From an uncultured Oscillibacter sp. (GTDB taxonomy: Bacteria; Bacillota; Clostridia; Oscillospirales; Oscillospiraceae): a stretch of DNA of 57,267 nt. The notes beneath the pieces were generated by a model. That model made no database searches, was not told the origin of the DNA, and saw only the letters and a program-made list of their open reading frames with translations. This document shows positions 16,301 through 24,645 of the stretch, one piece after another. Each line of letters opens with the position of its first letter. Position 1 is the stretch's first letter. The translations under genes and the position numbers were made by a program. The stretch is taken from positions 1 through 57,267 of the forward strand of contig NZ_CAJUBK010000009.1 in NCBI RefSeq assembly GCF_910584465.1, read 5' to 3'.

Positions 16301-16882
16301 ACAGCGGACCGGCTGGTCCATCAGGGGGGAGAACACGTCCAGGATGCCGCCCCGGAGGGCGAACTGGCCCACGCCCTCCACCTGCTGGCAGCGGACGTAC
16401 CCGGCGGAGAGGAGGCGGTCCGCCAGCTCCGCCAGCTCCCGCCGCTCCCCCACCTCCAGGGTGATGGACAAGCGCCTCAAAAGGTCCGGCGGCAGGGTCC
16501 GGGCCATCAGCGCGTCGGCGGTGGCCACCACCGCCGGAGGCGGCGCATCGCCGGCCAGGGCATAGAGGGCCGCCAGGCGGCCCCGCTCCCAGTCCCGGGA
16601 GGCCACCGCGCCGGGGCGGAGCTGCCACTCCCGGCTGAACAGGGCCACCGGCGGCACGCCCAGCAGGGCCGTCAGGTCCCCCGCCAGCTGACGGGCCTCC
16701 CCCTCGTCGCCGCAGACGAAGACCGCCGGGCGGCCCGCCGCCTGGGCGACGGCCGCGCCGAAGCAGGCCCGCTGGACCGGCTGGAGGCCGGTGACCACCG
16801 CGGGACAGCCGCCGTCCTCGATCCGGCGGAGGAGCTCCCCGGCCTCCCGGAGGCCGGCCAAGGTCTTCAACAAATGCTTCAT
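13382..16882 (-). CDS. mfd: Transcription-repair coupling factor Mfd
   Basis: The 1166-aa ATPase removes RNA polymerase stalled at lesions and recruits UvrA. Domains in order: UvrB-like N-terminal part, RNA-polymerase interaction domain at about residue 500 (LKPGDLVVHTHHGVGRFAGI), RecG-type helicase with Walker A GDVGYGKTE at about 650, DEEQ box (LIIDEEQRFG), SATPIPRTL and Q/GRIGRS motif VI, then the C-terminal TRCF domain. The length is normal. The start has AAGGGAT upstream. It lies 15 nt after pth, as in the Bacillus glmU-prs-ctc-pth-fin-mfd cluster. Confidence 0.97.
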   Translation of the reverse strand: MKHLLKTLAGLREAGELLRRIEDGGCPAVVTGLQPVQRACFGAAVAQAAGRPAVFVCGDEGEARQLAGDLTALLGVPPVALFSREWQLRPGAVASRDWERGRLAALYALAGDAPPPAVVATADALMARTLPPDLLRRLSITLEVGERRELAELADRLLSAGYVRCQQVEGVGQFALRGGILDVFSPLMDQPVRCEFFDDEIDSMGAFDPGTQRRTVNLDTALLLPAAEVLPRQAEGGLEGLAAKLLALAAKLGEEGPAAARLREDGERLRNGSIPDGLDRYLAAVYPKATAGAHYLPRDAVVFLCEAGRVDERAKGALLQARQDLEAMMEAGVLAGEYAKLLLSAEELYAELAEFPVIMANALPTSRCPLPPRGLLSVDARQLSSYGGSLETAVADLEQYRRSGSAVLLLCGGEARAKNLHGLLAERGIPAALDLEGSAMPALGEIRISVGALSAGCEWPALRLAVLTEGQLMAPARKKARPDKGSNRQKIQSYTDLKPGDLVVHTHHGVGRFAGIQRMPVDGVEKDYIKIDYAGGDCLYVPATQLDMVSKYIGGGEDGEHRQKLSKLGGTEWAKQKVRAKRAVKDLAKGLTALYAERQRRPGFAFSQDSPWQREFEEAFPYAETDDQLRAVAEIKKDMEAPRPMDRLLCGDVGYGKTEVALRAVMKCVLDGKQAAILVPTTVLAQQHYATAMGRFRDFPVRIEVLSRFTAPKEAKRILEAAKGGRVDLLIGTHKLLQKDMAFKDLGLLIIDEEQRFGVSHKERLKELSRQVDVLTLSATPIPRTLNMALSGLRDMSTIEEPPADRQPVQTYVLEHDWAILEDAMRKELGRGGQIYYLHNRVESIDLTASRIQKMLGAEVRVVTGHGKMSEQELSSVMRAMVDGEADVLVCTTIIETGIDISNVNTLIIEDADKMGLAQLHQIRGRIGRSARRAYAYLTFRKGKVLQEVAAKRLSAIREYVEFGSGFRIAMRDLEIRGAGNLLGPEQSGYLMSVGYDLYLKLLEEAVLEERGEEKQIETECSADLTVNANIPERYVSSPEQRMDLYRRIAAIRSNDDASDLLDELLDRYGEAPKPVLALLDVALLRAAAAKAGVSDITQKRDVLRFQLAVFRPEAVVRVCGLNKYRQRLTVAAGEDPALSLKLKPGADALESAMELVEDLALQSQG

Positions 16883-16897
16883 GGCAGATCCCTTCGC

Positions 16898-17494
16898 TCA
16901 AGGCAAGGCGCGATTGAAGTCGTTCATGGCCTTCTGGCAGCCATGGACGATGATGCACTCCGCCGCCTGGATGGCCCGCCGGAACGATCCCAGCAGGATC
17001 TCCCGCTCCTTCCGGGAGGGGACGCCGATGACCCAGTCGATCATGCCGTCCTTATCCTCCGGGGCCCCGGTGCCGATCTTGATCCGGGGGAACTCCTGGG
17101 TCCCCAGGCGGGCGATGATGTCCTTGACGCCGTTGTGCCCCCCGGCGGACCCGGCGGGACGGACCCGCAGCTTCCCCACGGGCAGCGACACGTCGTCATA
17201 GATCACCAGCACATGGTCGGCGGGGATCTTATAGAACTGCGCCGCCTCCCGGACGGCCTCGCCGGAGAGGTTCATATAGGTCTGGGGCTTCATCACCAGG
17301 CACCGGGCCCCCGCGAACTCCATGATATTATATGCGGACTTGAACTTCACCTTGTTCAGCTTCACGCCCGCCTGCTCCGCCAGCAGCTCTACGGTGCGGA
17401 AGCCCATGTTGTGCCGGGTATCCTCATATCTCCGGCCGGGGTTCCCCAGCCCCGCGATCAGCCACTCCACGGAAGAGCCCTTGTTCCCAAACAC
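16898..17494 (-). CDS. pth: Peptidyl-tRNA hydrolase
   Basis: The enzyme recycles peptidyl-tRNA released from ribosomes. The GTG at 17494 is the preferred start, giving 198 aa; the frame extends to 17548 without a reason to use it. Motifs: LIAGLGNPGRRYEDTRHNMGF (catalytic His in RHN), MKPQTYMNLSG, YDDVSLPVGKLRVR and GSAGGHNGVKDI. It stands 15 nt upstream of mfd. The L25-family gene ctc, found between prs and pth in Bacillus, is missing; that 205-nt gap is GC-rich without an ORF. Confidence 0.95.
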   Translation of the reverse strand: MFGNKGSSVEWLIAGLGNPGRRYEDTRHNMGFRTVELLAEQAGVKLNKVKFKSAYNIMEFAGARCLVMKPQTYMNLSGEAVREAAQFYKIPADHVLVIYDDVSLPVGKLRVRPAGSAGGHNGVKDIIARLGTQEFPRIKIGTGAPEDKDGMIDWVIGVPSRKEREILLGSFRRAIQAAECIIVHGCQKAMNDFNRALP

Positions 17495-17699
17495 AGCGGT
17501 CCCGCCTTTCCAAAAGATACTGAAGATCGTCAGATCCGGACGGTCCAATAGGCGGGGAAGTGACCCTCCCCCGCCTCGATGGCCTTATCCGATAGGTATG
17601 GATCCCCCCGCCGCGCCGCCGCCGGACCGCCCCTCTCCCCCTGCGGGACGCCGGGGCGCGGCGTGCGGACGCTCCGTGCGCCCCCCTCGGGGGACGAGA

Positions 17700-18656
17700 T
17701 CACCGGAACAGCTTGGAGATGGAGACTTCCTGGTAGATGCGCTCGATGGCGTCGCTGAACATGGGGGCCACGGAGAGGTACTTGATCTTCTCGCTGAGGC
17801 CGGGCTTGATGGCCGGGATGGTGTCCAGCAGGGCCAGCTCCTGGATGGGGCTGGCGTTGATCCGGTCGATGGCCGGGCCGGAGAGCACGCCGTGGGACGC
17901 GCAGGCGTTGACGCTGTGGGCCCCGTTGTTCACCAGGGCCTGGGCGGCGTTGCACAGGGACCCGCCGGTGTCCACCAGGTCGTCGAAGAGGATGCAGTCC
18001 CGGCCCTCCACGTCGCCGATGACGTTCATGACCTCGCACTGGTTGGCCCGCTGGCGGCGCTTATCCACGATGGCCAGCTGCATGTGCAGCTTCTGGGCGA
18101 AGGCGCGGGCCCGGGACACGGATCCCACGTCGGGAGAGACCACCACCATGTCCTCGCAGGCGGAGCCGAACTTCTTGGCGTAGTAATCCACGAAGATGGG
18201 GTTGCCCGCCAGGTTGTCCACAGGGATATCGAAGAAGCCCTGGATCTGGGCGGCGTGGAGATCCATGGTCAGCACCCGGTCCGCCCCGGCGGCGGTGATC
18301 ATGTTCGCCGCCAGCTTGGCGGTGATGGGATCCCGGGCCTTGGCCTTGCGGTCCTGCCGGGCATAGCCGTAGTAAGGGACGACGGCGGTGATGCGGCCCG
18401 CGGAGGCCCGCTTCAGCGCGTCGATGATGATGAGCAGCTCCATCAGGTTGTTGTTGACCGGGCTGCAGGTAGGCTGGACCACGAAAACATCGCTGCCCCG
18501 GACGGTCTCATACAGGGAGACGAAGACCTCGCCGTCGGAGAAGGCGCCGACCTCGGCCTCTCCCAGCTTCGTCCCCATCTGCGCGCAGATCTCCTTCGCC
18601 AGCTTCAGGTTCGCGTTGCCGGAAAACACCTTGATATCTTTCCCGTGTGAAATCAT
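17700..18656 (-). CDS. prs: Ribose-phosphate pyrophosphokinase
   Basis: The 318-aa enzyme makes PRPP from ribose-5-phosphate and ATP for nucleotide, His and Trp synthesis. Visible: FSGNANLKLAKEI, FSDGEVFVSLYETVRGSDVF, PYYGYARQDRKAKARDPITAKL (flexible loop), MDLHAAQIQGFFDIPVDNL, PRPP loop FDDLVDTGGSL. The length matches class I enzymes. Its ribosome site is weak (AGGA close to the ATG). It follows a GlmU-like gene by 73 nt, the position glmU has in Bacillus. Confidence 0.97.
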   Translation of the reverse strand: MISHGKDIKVFSGNANLKLAKEICAQMGTKLGEAEVGAFSDGEVFVSLYETVRGSDVFVVQPTCSPVNNNLMELLIIIDALKRASAGRITAVVPYYGYARQDRKAKARDPITAKLAANMITAAGADRVLTMDLHAAQIQGFFDIPVDNLAGNPIFVDYYAKKFGSACEDMVVVSPDVGSVSRARAFAQKLHMQLAIVDKRRQRANQCEVMNVIGDVEGRDCILFDDLVDTGGSLCNAAQALVNNGAHSVNACASHGVLSGPAIDRINASPIQELALLDTIPAIKPGLSEKIKYLSVAPMFSDAIERIYQEVSISKLFR

Positions 18657-18729
18657 ATCCTAAACGCTCTCTTTCCATGACCGTTAACCGATCATCATAT
18701 TTTTTGTCCGATCGGCACATCGGACGGAT

Positions 18730-19209
18730 CTACGCTCTCCCGCCTCTCCGCTCCAGCAGCGCCTCGATCTCGGCGATGGTCTCCGGGCCATAGACCGGCA
18801 GCCAGCCGGGGACCAGCTCCGCGCCCTGGACGTCGTTGGTCATCTTCTCCCGCCACCGCTGCGCCAGCTCGCGGCCGGAGGCGGCGTAGGCGAAGCCGGG
18901 GCCGGCCTCCGCCATCGGGAAGGCCGCCCTGGGCAGCACCAGCACCGGCTCGTCCGTGTCCAGGAAGGCCGCCAGGTCCGCCCACTGCTCGGACACCACC
19001 GCGTCCGGCGGGAGGAGCGCCCTCGCTCCCTCCGCGAAGCGGGGGCCGCAGACAGCGAAAAACCGCTGGACGCCTTCGGCCCGCGATCGGTCACACACCC
19101 AGGACAAAATGGGACGGGACAGCACGGTCTCCAGCATCAGCGGCTTGGCGCCCGCCGGGACGGCGGCGTCTTCTTCGAACATGAGGACAGCTCGCTCCGC
19201 GCGGTACAT
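18730..19209 (-). CDS. Degenerate GlmU-like nucleotidyltransferase domain protein
   Basis: This intact 159-aa ORF with AAAGGAG before its ATG occupies the glmU slot upstream of prs. The N-terminus follows the GlmU pyrophosphorylase layout (RAVLMFEEDAAVPAGAKPLM, then LSRPILSWVCDRSRAEGVQRFFAVCG), but the Gly-rich nucleotide signature AAGxGTRM is replaced by FEEDAAVPAG. The rest is compressed and ends with a linker-like helix (ETIAEIEALLERR); the left-handed beta-helix acetyltransferase domain is absent. By sequence it should not be active as GlmU; it may be a regulatory relic. The alternative, an unrelated small protein, is less likely given the order. Confidence 0.6.
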   Translation of the reverse strand: MYRAERAVLMFEEDAAVPAGAKPLMLETVLSRPILSWVCDRSRAEGVQRFFAVCGPRFAEGARALLPPDAVVSEQWADLAAFLDTDEPVLVLPRAAFPMAEAGPGFAYAASGRELAQRWREKMTNDVQGAELVPGWLPVYGPETIAEIEALLERRGGRA

Positions 19210-19250
19210 GAGCGCTCACTCCTTTGCACATTTTTACGAAAGCTGTTTCC

Positions 19251-19259
19251 ATTATATCA
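19251..19259 (-). promoter_or_regulatory. Extended -10 promoter of the GlmU-like/prs/pth/mfd cluster
   Basis: On the minus strand TGATATAAT ends at 19251 and gives an extended -10 element (TGn-TATAAT) about 42 nt upstream of the start codon. The -35 region is poor (TGGATT at 16 bp), as expected for an extended -10 promoter. The rest of the 320-nt divergent gap is T-rich. Confidence 0.65.
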
Positions 19260-19468
19260 GATCTTTGTGGAAAATCCAGTGGTCTTTCACATTTTGTCCC
19301 TAGAATTTTTTCCAGATCTTTTCCTATTTCTTGTCCGTTTTTGTCAGACCCTACGGAAAAGCCGGGGAGAACGGCGGGTGAGGGCCCGCATTTTCGTCGT
19401 TTCGCAGGATCTCCCCCCTCCTCCCCCACGCGCTTTCCTAGGAAATGCATTTTTTTCGCAGGATATGG

Positions 19469-19497
19469 TTGAATTCGTTCAGATGATAGATTACAAT
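19469..19497 (+). promoter_or_regulatory. Sigma-A promoter of trmL
   Basis: TTGAAT (19469-19474) and TACAAT (19492-19497) are 17 bp apart, 33 bp upstream of the trmL ATG. The 11-nt string TTTCGCAGGAT occurs just before it (19454-19464) and again at 19400-19410. Confidence 0.75.
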
Positions 19498-19530
19498 GAT
19501 ACCATTCTGAGAGGAAGCGAGGCCCGCCCT

Positions 19531-20037
19531 ATGCTGCACGTCGTGCTGGTGGAACCCGAGATCCCACAAAACTGCGGGAACATCGCCCGCACCTGCGCCG
19601 TCACCGGGGCCAGCCTCCACCTGGTCCGCCCCCTGGGCTTCGACATCTCCCAGGACGCCATCCAGCGGAACATGAAGCGCTGCGGCCTGGACTACTGGCA
19701 TCTGGTGGAGGTCTCAGACTACGATGATCTGGACGACCTGTTCCGCCGCCATCCCGAGGCCGCCGCGGACGCCTGGCTCACCACCACCAAGGCCCCCCGG
19801 TCCTATGCCGGGGCGCGGTTCGGGCCGGACAGCTGGCTCTTCTTCGGCAAGGAGACCGCCGGGCTGCCCCTGTGGTTCCGGGAGCGGTTCCGGGAGCGCT
19901 GCGTGCGCCTGCCCATGATCGGCGAGGCCCGGTCCCTGAACCTGAGCAACACCGTGGCCGTCTGCGTGTACGAGGCCCTGCGGCAGAACGGGTTCCCCGG
20001 CCTACTGGGGGCCGGGGAGATGGCCGAGAACGTTTGA
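19531..20037 (+). CDS. trmL: tRNA (cytidine/uridine-34 2'-O)-methyltransferase
   Basis: The 168-aa SPOUT enzyme methylates the wobble nucleotide of certain leucine tRNAs. The ATG at 19531 is chosen: it starts the family sequence MLHVVLVEPEIPQNCGNIARTC, while the open frame upstream to 19267 is T-rich noncoding. Knot motifs follow: SWLFFGKETAGLP and MIGEARSLNLSNTVAVCVYEALRQ. The length is typical. It has its own promoter and precedes pgk by 48 nt. Confidence 0.93.
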   Translation: MLHVVLVEPEIPQNCGNIARTCAVTGASLHLVRPLGFDISQDAIQRNMKRCGLDYWHLVEVSDYDDLDDLFRRHPEAAADAWLTTTKAPRSYAGARFGPDSWLFFGKETAGLPLWFRERFRERCVRLPMIGEARSLNLSNTVAVCVYEALRQNGFPGLLGAGEMAENV

Positions 20038-20085
20038 ACCGGCGCAGCCGCGCCGCAAAAAATAGCTTTTTGGAGGAGTTCTCAA

Positions 20086-21366
20086 ATGAATTACAACAAG
20101 AAGACCGTCAAAGACATCGACGTCAAGGGCAGGAAGGTGCTGCTCCGCTGCGACTTCAACGTGCCCCTGGCCAAGGATGGCAGCGGCGTCATCACCGACG
20201 ACAAGCGCATCCGGGCCGCGCTGCCCACCATCCAGTACCTGCTGGACCAGGGCGCCGCCGTCATCGCCTGCTCGCACATGGGCAAGCCCGTGGCCACCTT
20301 CGATTCCTATAAGAAGAAGCAGCTGGAAAAGGGCAAGGACGAGTCCTCCATCACGGAGGAGGCGTGGCAGGAGTCCCTCCGGGCCCTGCGCATGGAGCCG
20401 GTGGCCCAGCGCCTGAGCGAGCTGCTGGGCAGACCGGTGATCCTGGCCGGCGACGTGGTGGGCCCCGACGCCCAGGCCAAGGCCGCCGCCCTCCGGCCGG
20501 GCGAGATCATGCTGCTCCAGAACACCCGCTTCGAGAAGGGCGAGACCAAGGACGATCCGGAGCTGGCCAAGCAGATGGCCGCCCTGGCGGGGAGCGACGG
20601 CGTCTACGTGTCCGACGCCTTCGGCGCGGTGCACCGGGCCCACGCCTCCACCGCCGGCGTTTCCGCCTACCTGCCCGCCGTCTCCGGCTTCCTGATCCAG
20701 AAGGAGCTGGACTTCATCGGCGGCGCCCTGGCCGATCCCAAGCGGCCCCTGGTCGCCATCCTGGGCGGCGCGAAGGTCTCCTCCAAGATCGGCGTCATCA
20801 ACAACCTGCTGGAGATCGCCGACACCATCATCATCGGCGGCGGCATGTCCTACACCTTCTCCGCCGCCCAGGGCGGCACGGTGGGCGACAGCCTGCTGGA
20901 GGCCGACTGGGAGGCGTACGCCCTCGACATGATCGAGAAGGCCCGGGAGAAGGGCGTCAGGCTCCTCCTGCCGGTGGACACCGTCATCGGCGACAAGTTC
21001 GCCCCCGACGCGGACAGCAAGGTGGTCGAGGCCGGCCAGATCCCCGACGGGTGGCAGGGCCTGGACATCGGGCCCAAGACCGTGGCGCTGTACCGCGACG
21101 CCGTGAAGGACGCGGGCACCGTCATCTGGAACGGGCCCATGGGCGTGTTCGAGTTCGACAAGTTCGCCGTGGGCACCAAGGCCGTGGCCGAGGCGCTGAG
21201 CGAGACCTCCGCCATCACCATCATCGGCGGCGGCGACTCCGCGGCGGCCGTGCAGCAGCTCGGCTACGCCGACAAGATGAGCCACATCTCCACCGGCGGC
21301 GGCGCCTCCCTCGAGTTCATGGAAGGCAAGGAGCTCCCCGGCGTCGCCTGCCTCCTGGACGCGTGA
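20086..21366 (+). CDS. pgk: Phosphoglycerate kinase
   Basis: This glycolytic enzyme converts 1,3-bisphosphoglycerate and ADP to 3-phosphoglycerate and ATP. The 426 aa are somewhat longer than the common 394-400; the extra lies near the N-terminal domain (YKKKQLEKGKDESSITEEAWQESLRAL), a form seen in several clostridia. Motifs: VLLRCDFNVPL, HMGKP, LQNTRFEKGE, VSDAFGAVHRAHAS, ILGGAKVSSKIGVI, and C-terminal GGGDSAAAV and STGGGASLEF. TTGGAGG precedes the ATG. Confidence 0.97.
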   Translation: MNYNKKTVKDIDVKGRKVLLRCDFNVPLAKDGSGVITDDKRIRAALPTIQYLLDQGAAVIACSHMGKPVATFDSYKKKQLEKGKDESSITEEAWQESLRALRMEPVAQRLSELLGRPVILAGDVVGPDAQAKAAALRPGEIMLLQNTRFEKGETKDDPELAKQMAALAGSDGVYVSDAFGAVHRAHASTAGVSAYLPAVSGFLIQKELDFIGGALADPKRPLVAILGGAKVSSKIGVINNLLEIADTIIIGGGMSYTFSAAQGGTVGDSLLEADWEAYALDMIEKAREKGVRLLLPVDTVIGDKFAPDADSKVVEAGQIPDGWQGLDIGPKTVALYRDAVKDAGTVIWNGPMGVFEFDKFAVGTKAVAEALSETSAITIIGGGDSAAAVQQLGYADKMSHISTGGGASLEFMEGKELPGVACLLDA

Positions 21367-21760
21367 GGCGTCCTCCGAGGGGGAGCGGGCTCCCCCTCGT
21401 CCAGGCCCATGCCTCCCCGCCGGCCTGAGCGGATCCCCGGGCCCTCGGGGCCGTCCTGAGGCCCGGGGACCGGAAGCGGGAGGGGCCCCTCCCGGGCCCC
21501 TCTCATGACGCTCCCCCTCCCCGCCGGCAGGGCCCTCTTTGTGCCCCCGGCGCTCCGCCGGGCGGGATCCCTCCCCCCTCGGCCCCCGCCGCCGGTCCGC
21601 GGGCCGGGGCGCCGCCCTGGACGGCCGGGCTCCGTCCGGGGGCGGTCCCCAGTCCCCCTCCTCCCGCGAAGATCCATCCCGCATCCCGCGGCGGATCCCC
21701 AGGCCATATGGCGGGGAAGACGGCCCTTTTTCCGAAAAAGTTCAGGGAACATGCGTTATG
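21367..21760. repeat. pgk-tpiA gap: three hairpins and repeat copy B
   Basis: This very GC-rich gap has no convincing gene. It contains an 11-bp stem with a 2-nt loop just after the pgk stop (21376-21386 / 21389-21399), a 10-bp stem (21434-21443 / 21460-21469) and copy B of the 54-bp repeat (21476-21529; 41 of 54 positions match copy A by hand). The first hairpin may end pgk transcription or protect its 3' end. The remainder to 21760 shows no further structure I can support. Confidence 0.65.
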
Positions 21761-21763
21761 CCC

Positions 21764-21792
21764 TTGACATTTCCGTCTATTTGGGCTATAAA
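21764..21792 (+). promoter_or_regulatory. Near-consensus promoter of tpiA
   Basis: TTGACA (21764-21769) and TATAAA (21787-21792) are spaced 17 bp, about 80 bp upstream of the tpiA start. It explains how tpiA and gpmI are expressed despite the hairpins after pgk. Confidence 0.88.
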
Positions 21793-21872
21793 ATAGTTGG
21801 CAATCGCTTCAGCTGTCCCCGCGGGCCTCCGGCCTGCCATGAAATGAAAGATATAAAAGGAGATTGAAGATC

Positions 21873-22646
<774 letters not shown>

Positions 22647-22803
22647 TGTCCCCCAAGGGGGGCCGCTCCCCCTCGGTCTCCCCCGCCGGCGGCGGCACCG
22701 GCCGCCGGGGCGTGCGCCCAAGGCGCGCGGATCGTGCCGCTCCCGTGACGCGCGTGCCGCCGGGAGGACGATCTGAATCTTCTCCGCGAGGAGGCGTATC
22801 GAA

Positions 22804-24321
22804 ATGAACAAAACACCGACCACTCTGATCATCATGGACGGCTTCGGGACCGGAGGCGGAGAGACCGGCAACGCCGTCAAGGCCGCTGAGACCCCCCGGC
22901 TGGACGGGTTCTTCCGGGAGTTCGCCCACACCACCCTCTCCGCCTCCGGGCTGGACGTGGGCCTGCCCGACGGGCAGATGGGCAACAGCGAGGTGGGCCA
23001 CACCAACATCGGCGGCGGCCGCGTCGTCTTCCAGGACCTGCCCCGCATCACCCGGGCCATCGAGGATGGCAGCTTCTTCCAAAACCCCGCTTACCGCCGC
23101 GCCATGGACGCGTGCCTGGAGAAGGGCTCCGCCCTGCACCTGTTGGGCCTGCTGTCCGACGGCGGCGTGCATTCCCACCTGTCCCACCTCTTCGCCCTGC
23201 TGGAGATGGCGAAGGACCGGGGCCTCGGCCGGGTCTATATCCACGCCTTCCTGGACGGGCGGGACGTGTCCCCCACCTCCGGCGCGGGCTTCGTCGCTCA
23301 GACCGCCGCCAAGTGCAGGGAGCTGGGCGTGGGCAAGATCGCCACGGTCATGGGCCGCTATTACGCCATGGACCGGGACAAGCGCTGGGACCGGGTGGAG
23401 CAGGCTTATGACGCCATGGTCTACGGCGAGAGCCCCATCAACGACCCCGACCCCGTGGCGGCGGTGGAGGCGTCCTATGGCAGGGGCGTCACCGACGAGT
23501 TCGTGGAGCCGGTGGTCTGCGACCCCGAGGGCTCCATCTCCGACAACGACAGCGTCATCTTCTTCAACTTCCGCCCCGACCGGGCCCGGGAGATCACCCG
23601 GACCCTGGTGGACCCGGAGTTCGACGGCTTCACCCGGCAGTTCTTCCCCCTGACCTTCGTCTGCAACACGGAGTACGACGCCTCCATGCCCAACGTGGAA
23701 GTGGCCTTCCCCCGCGTGCTGGTCAGCAACGGCCTGGGCGAGTATCTCAGCAAGATGGGCATGACCCAGCTCCGCATCGCCGAGACGGAGAAGTACGCCC
23801 ATGTGACCTTCTTCTTCAATGGCGGCAGCGAGACCGTGTTCCCCGGCGAGGACCGGGTGCTGGTCCCCTCCCCCAAGGTGGCGACCTACGACCTCCAGCC
23901 GGAGATGAGCGCCCCCGAGGTCTGTGAGAAGTGCGTGGAGCGCATCGAGTCCGGGAACTATGACGTCATCATCCTGAACTTCGCCAACTGCGACATGGTG
24001 GGCCACACCGGCGTGTTCGACGCCGCCGTGAAGGCCGTGGAGACCGTGGACGCGTGCGTGGGCAAGGTGGTGGACGCCACCCTGAAGATGGGCGGCATCG
24101 CTATGATCACCGCCGACCACGGCAACGCCGAGCAGATGGTGGAGCCCGACGGCAGTCCCATGACCGCCCACACCACCAACCCGGTGCCCTTCATCCTCTG
24201 CGGCGCTGGCTCCGAGCTGCGGTCCGACGGCCGACTGGCCGACATCGCGCCTACGATGCTGGACGTGATGGGCCTGGCCTGCCCGCCGGAGATGGATGGG
24301 ACGACCCTCATCGTGCAGTGA
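22804..24321 (+). CDS. gpmI: 2,3-bisphosphoglycerate-independent phosphoglycerate mutase
   Basis: The 505-aa Mn-dependent enzyme converts 3- to 2-phosphoglycerate. Visible: IIMDGFGTGGGETGNAVKAA, PDGQMGNSEVGHTNIG (catalytic Ser and metal site), HLLGLLSDGGVHSH, MGRYYAMDRDKRWDR, FNFRPDRARE, NFANCDMVGHTG and TADHGNAEQM. GAGGAGG precedes the ATG. The 157-nt gap after tpiA is GC-rich with short palindromes only. Grouping with pgk and tpiA follows the usual Firmicutes glycolytic cluster, though gap and eno are not here. Confidence 0.97.
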   Translation: MNKTPTTLIIMDGFGTGGGETGNAVKAAETPRLDGFFREFAHTTLSASGLDVGLPDGQMGNSEVGHTNIGGGRVVFQDLPRITRAIEDGSFFQNPAYRRAMDACLEKGSALHLLGLLSDGGVHSHLSHLFALLEMAKDRGLGRVYIHAFLDGRDVSPTSGAGFVAQTAAKCRELGVGKIATVMGRYYAMDRDKRWDRVEQAYDAMVYGESPINDPDPVAAVEASYGRGVTDEFVEPVVCDPEGSISDNDSVIFFNFRPDRAREITRTLVDPEFDGFTRQFFPLTFVCNTEYDASMPNVEVAFPRVLVSNGLGEYLSKMGMTQLRIAETEKYAHVTFFFNGGSETVFPGEDRVLVPSPKVATYDLQPEMSAPEVCEKCVERIESGNYDVIILNFANCDMVGHTGVFDAAVKAVETVDACVGKVVDATLKMGGIAMITADHGNAEQMVEPDGSPMTAHTTNPVPFILCGAGSELRSDGRLADIAPTMLDVMGLACPPEMDGTTLIVQ

Positions 24322-24343
24322 CCGGTTCCTCTATCGATGACAC

Positions 24344-24374
24344 GGGGACCCTCAGCATGCTGCTGAGGGTCCCC
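24344..24374 (+). terminator. Long hairpin after gpmI
   Basis: A perfect 14-bp stem (24344-24357 / 24361-24374, GGGGACCCTCAGCA) with a 3-nt loop follows the gpmI stop by 22 nt. There is no clean T-run. The rest of this 324-nt convergent gap (24322-24645) contains a second hairpin and a repeat, listed separately, and otherwise nothing I can support. Confidence 0.65.
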
Positions 24375-24514
24375 ATCATCTTCCCGGCGGACGGACGCCG
24401 CGCCAAAGGGGGTTCCAGCGCGCCCCGGCCGTCCGCGGACCAAGGCGGGGAGGCGCCCCCTCCCGCGTCTCCTGCCCATGCCTGCCAGGCAAGCCTCCCT
24501 GCTTTACAGACGAG

Positions 24515-24543
24515 CTGAGAGCCGCCCCATGGGCGGCTCTCAG
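24515..24543. terminator. Second hairpin in the gpmI-engB convergent gap
   Basis: A perfect 13-bp stem CTGAGAGCCGCCC (24515-24527 / 24531-24543) with a 3-nt loop. It can form on either strand and so may stop transcription from both sides. Confidence 0.6.
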
Positions 24544-24566
24544 TGTCGAAAAACCAACGAGGCTCC

Positions 24567-24620
24567 CCTCAACGGGAAGGAGGAGCGTCACGAGAGAGGC
24601 CCAGGAAGGGCTCCTCTCGT
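24567..24620 (-). repeat. Copy C of the dispersed 54-bp repeat (inverted)
   Basis: Read on the minus strand this copy matches copy A (13261-13314) at 47 of 54 positions by hand alignment, including the unpaired tail TGACGCTCCTCCT. The hairpin part (24590-24602 / 24608-24620) retains 11 of 13 pairs. It follows the engB stop on the minus strand. Confidence 0.8.
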
Positions 24621-24645
24621 CTTGACGGCCCATCGGGCAGCTCCC

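Noticed and set aside
14819..17551. Very long open frame opposite mfd and pth, and similar ones opposite lon, clpX, tig, thrC and recN
   Set aside because: High third-position G+C removes stops from the antisense frames. They lack ribosome sites, have repetitive Gly/Arg/His/Pro composition and mirror well-identified genes.
18730..19209. Frameshifted pseudogene of a full glmU
   Set aside because: No second-frame remnant of the acetyltransferase hexapeptide repeats is visible on either side, and the short frame is intact with a good start, so it is treated as a real short gene.
19267..19530. N-terminal extension of trmL by 88 residues
   Set aside because: The extension is T-rich, has no ribosome site, and a 17-bp-spaced promoter lies inside it at 19469-19497.
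21530..21760. Small GC-rich open frames between pgk and tpiA
   Set aside because: They have no ribosome site, are Pro/Arg-rich in every frame, and end near the tpiA promoter; they look like noncoding sequence.
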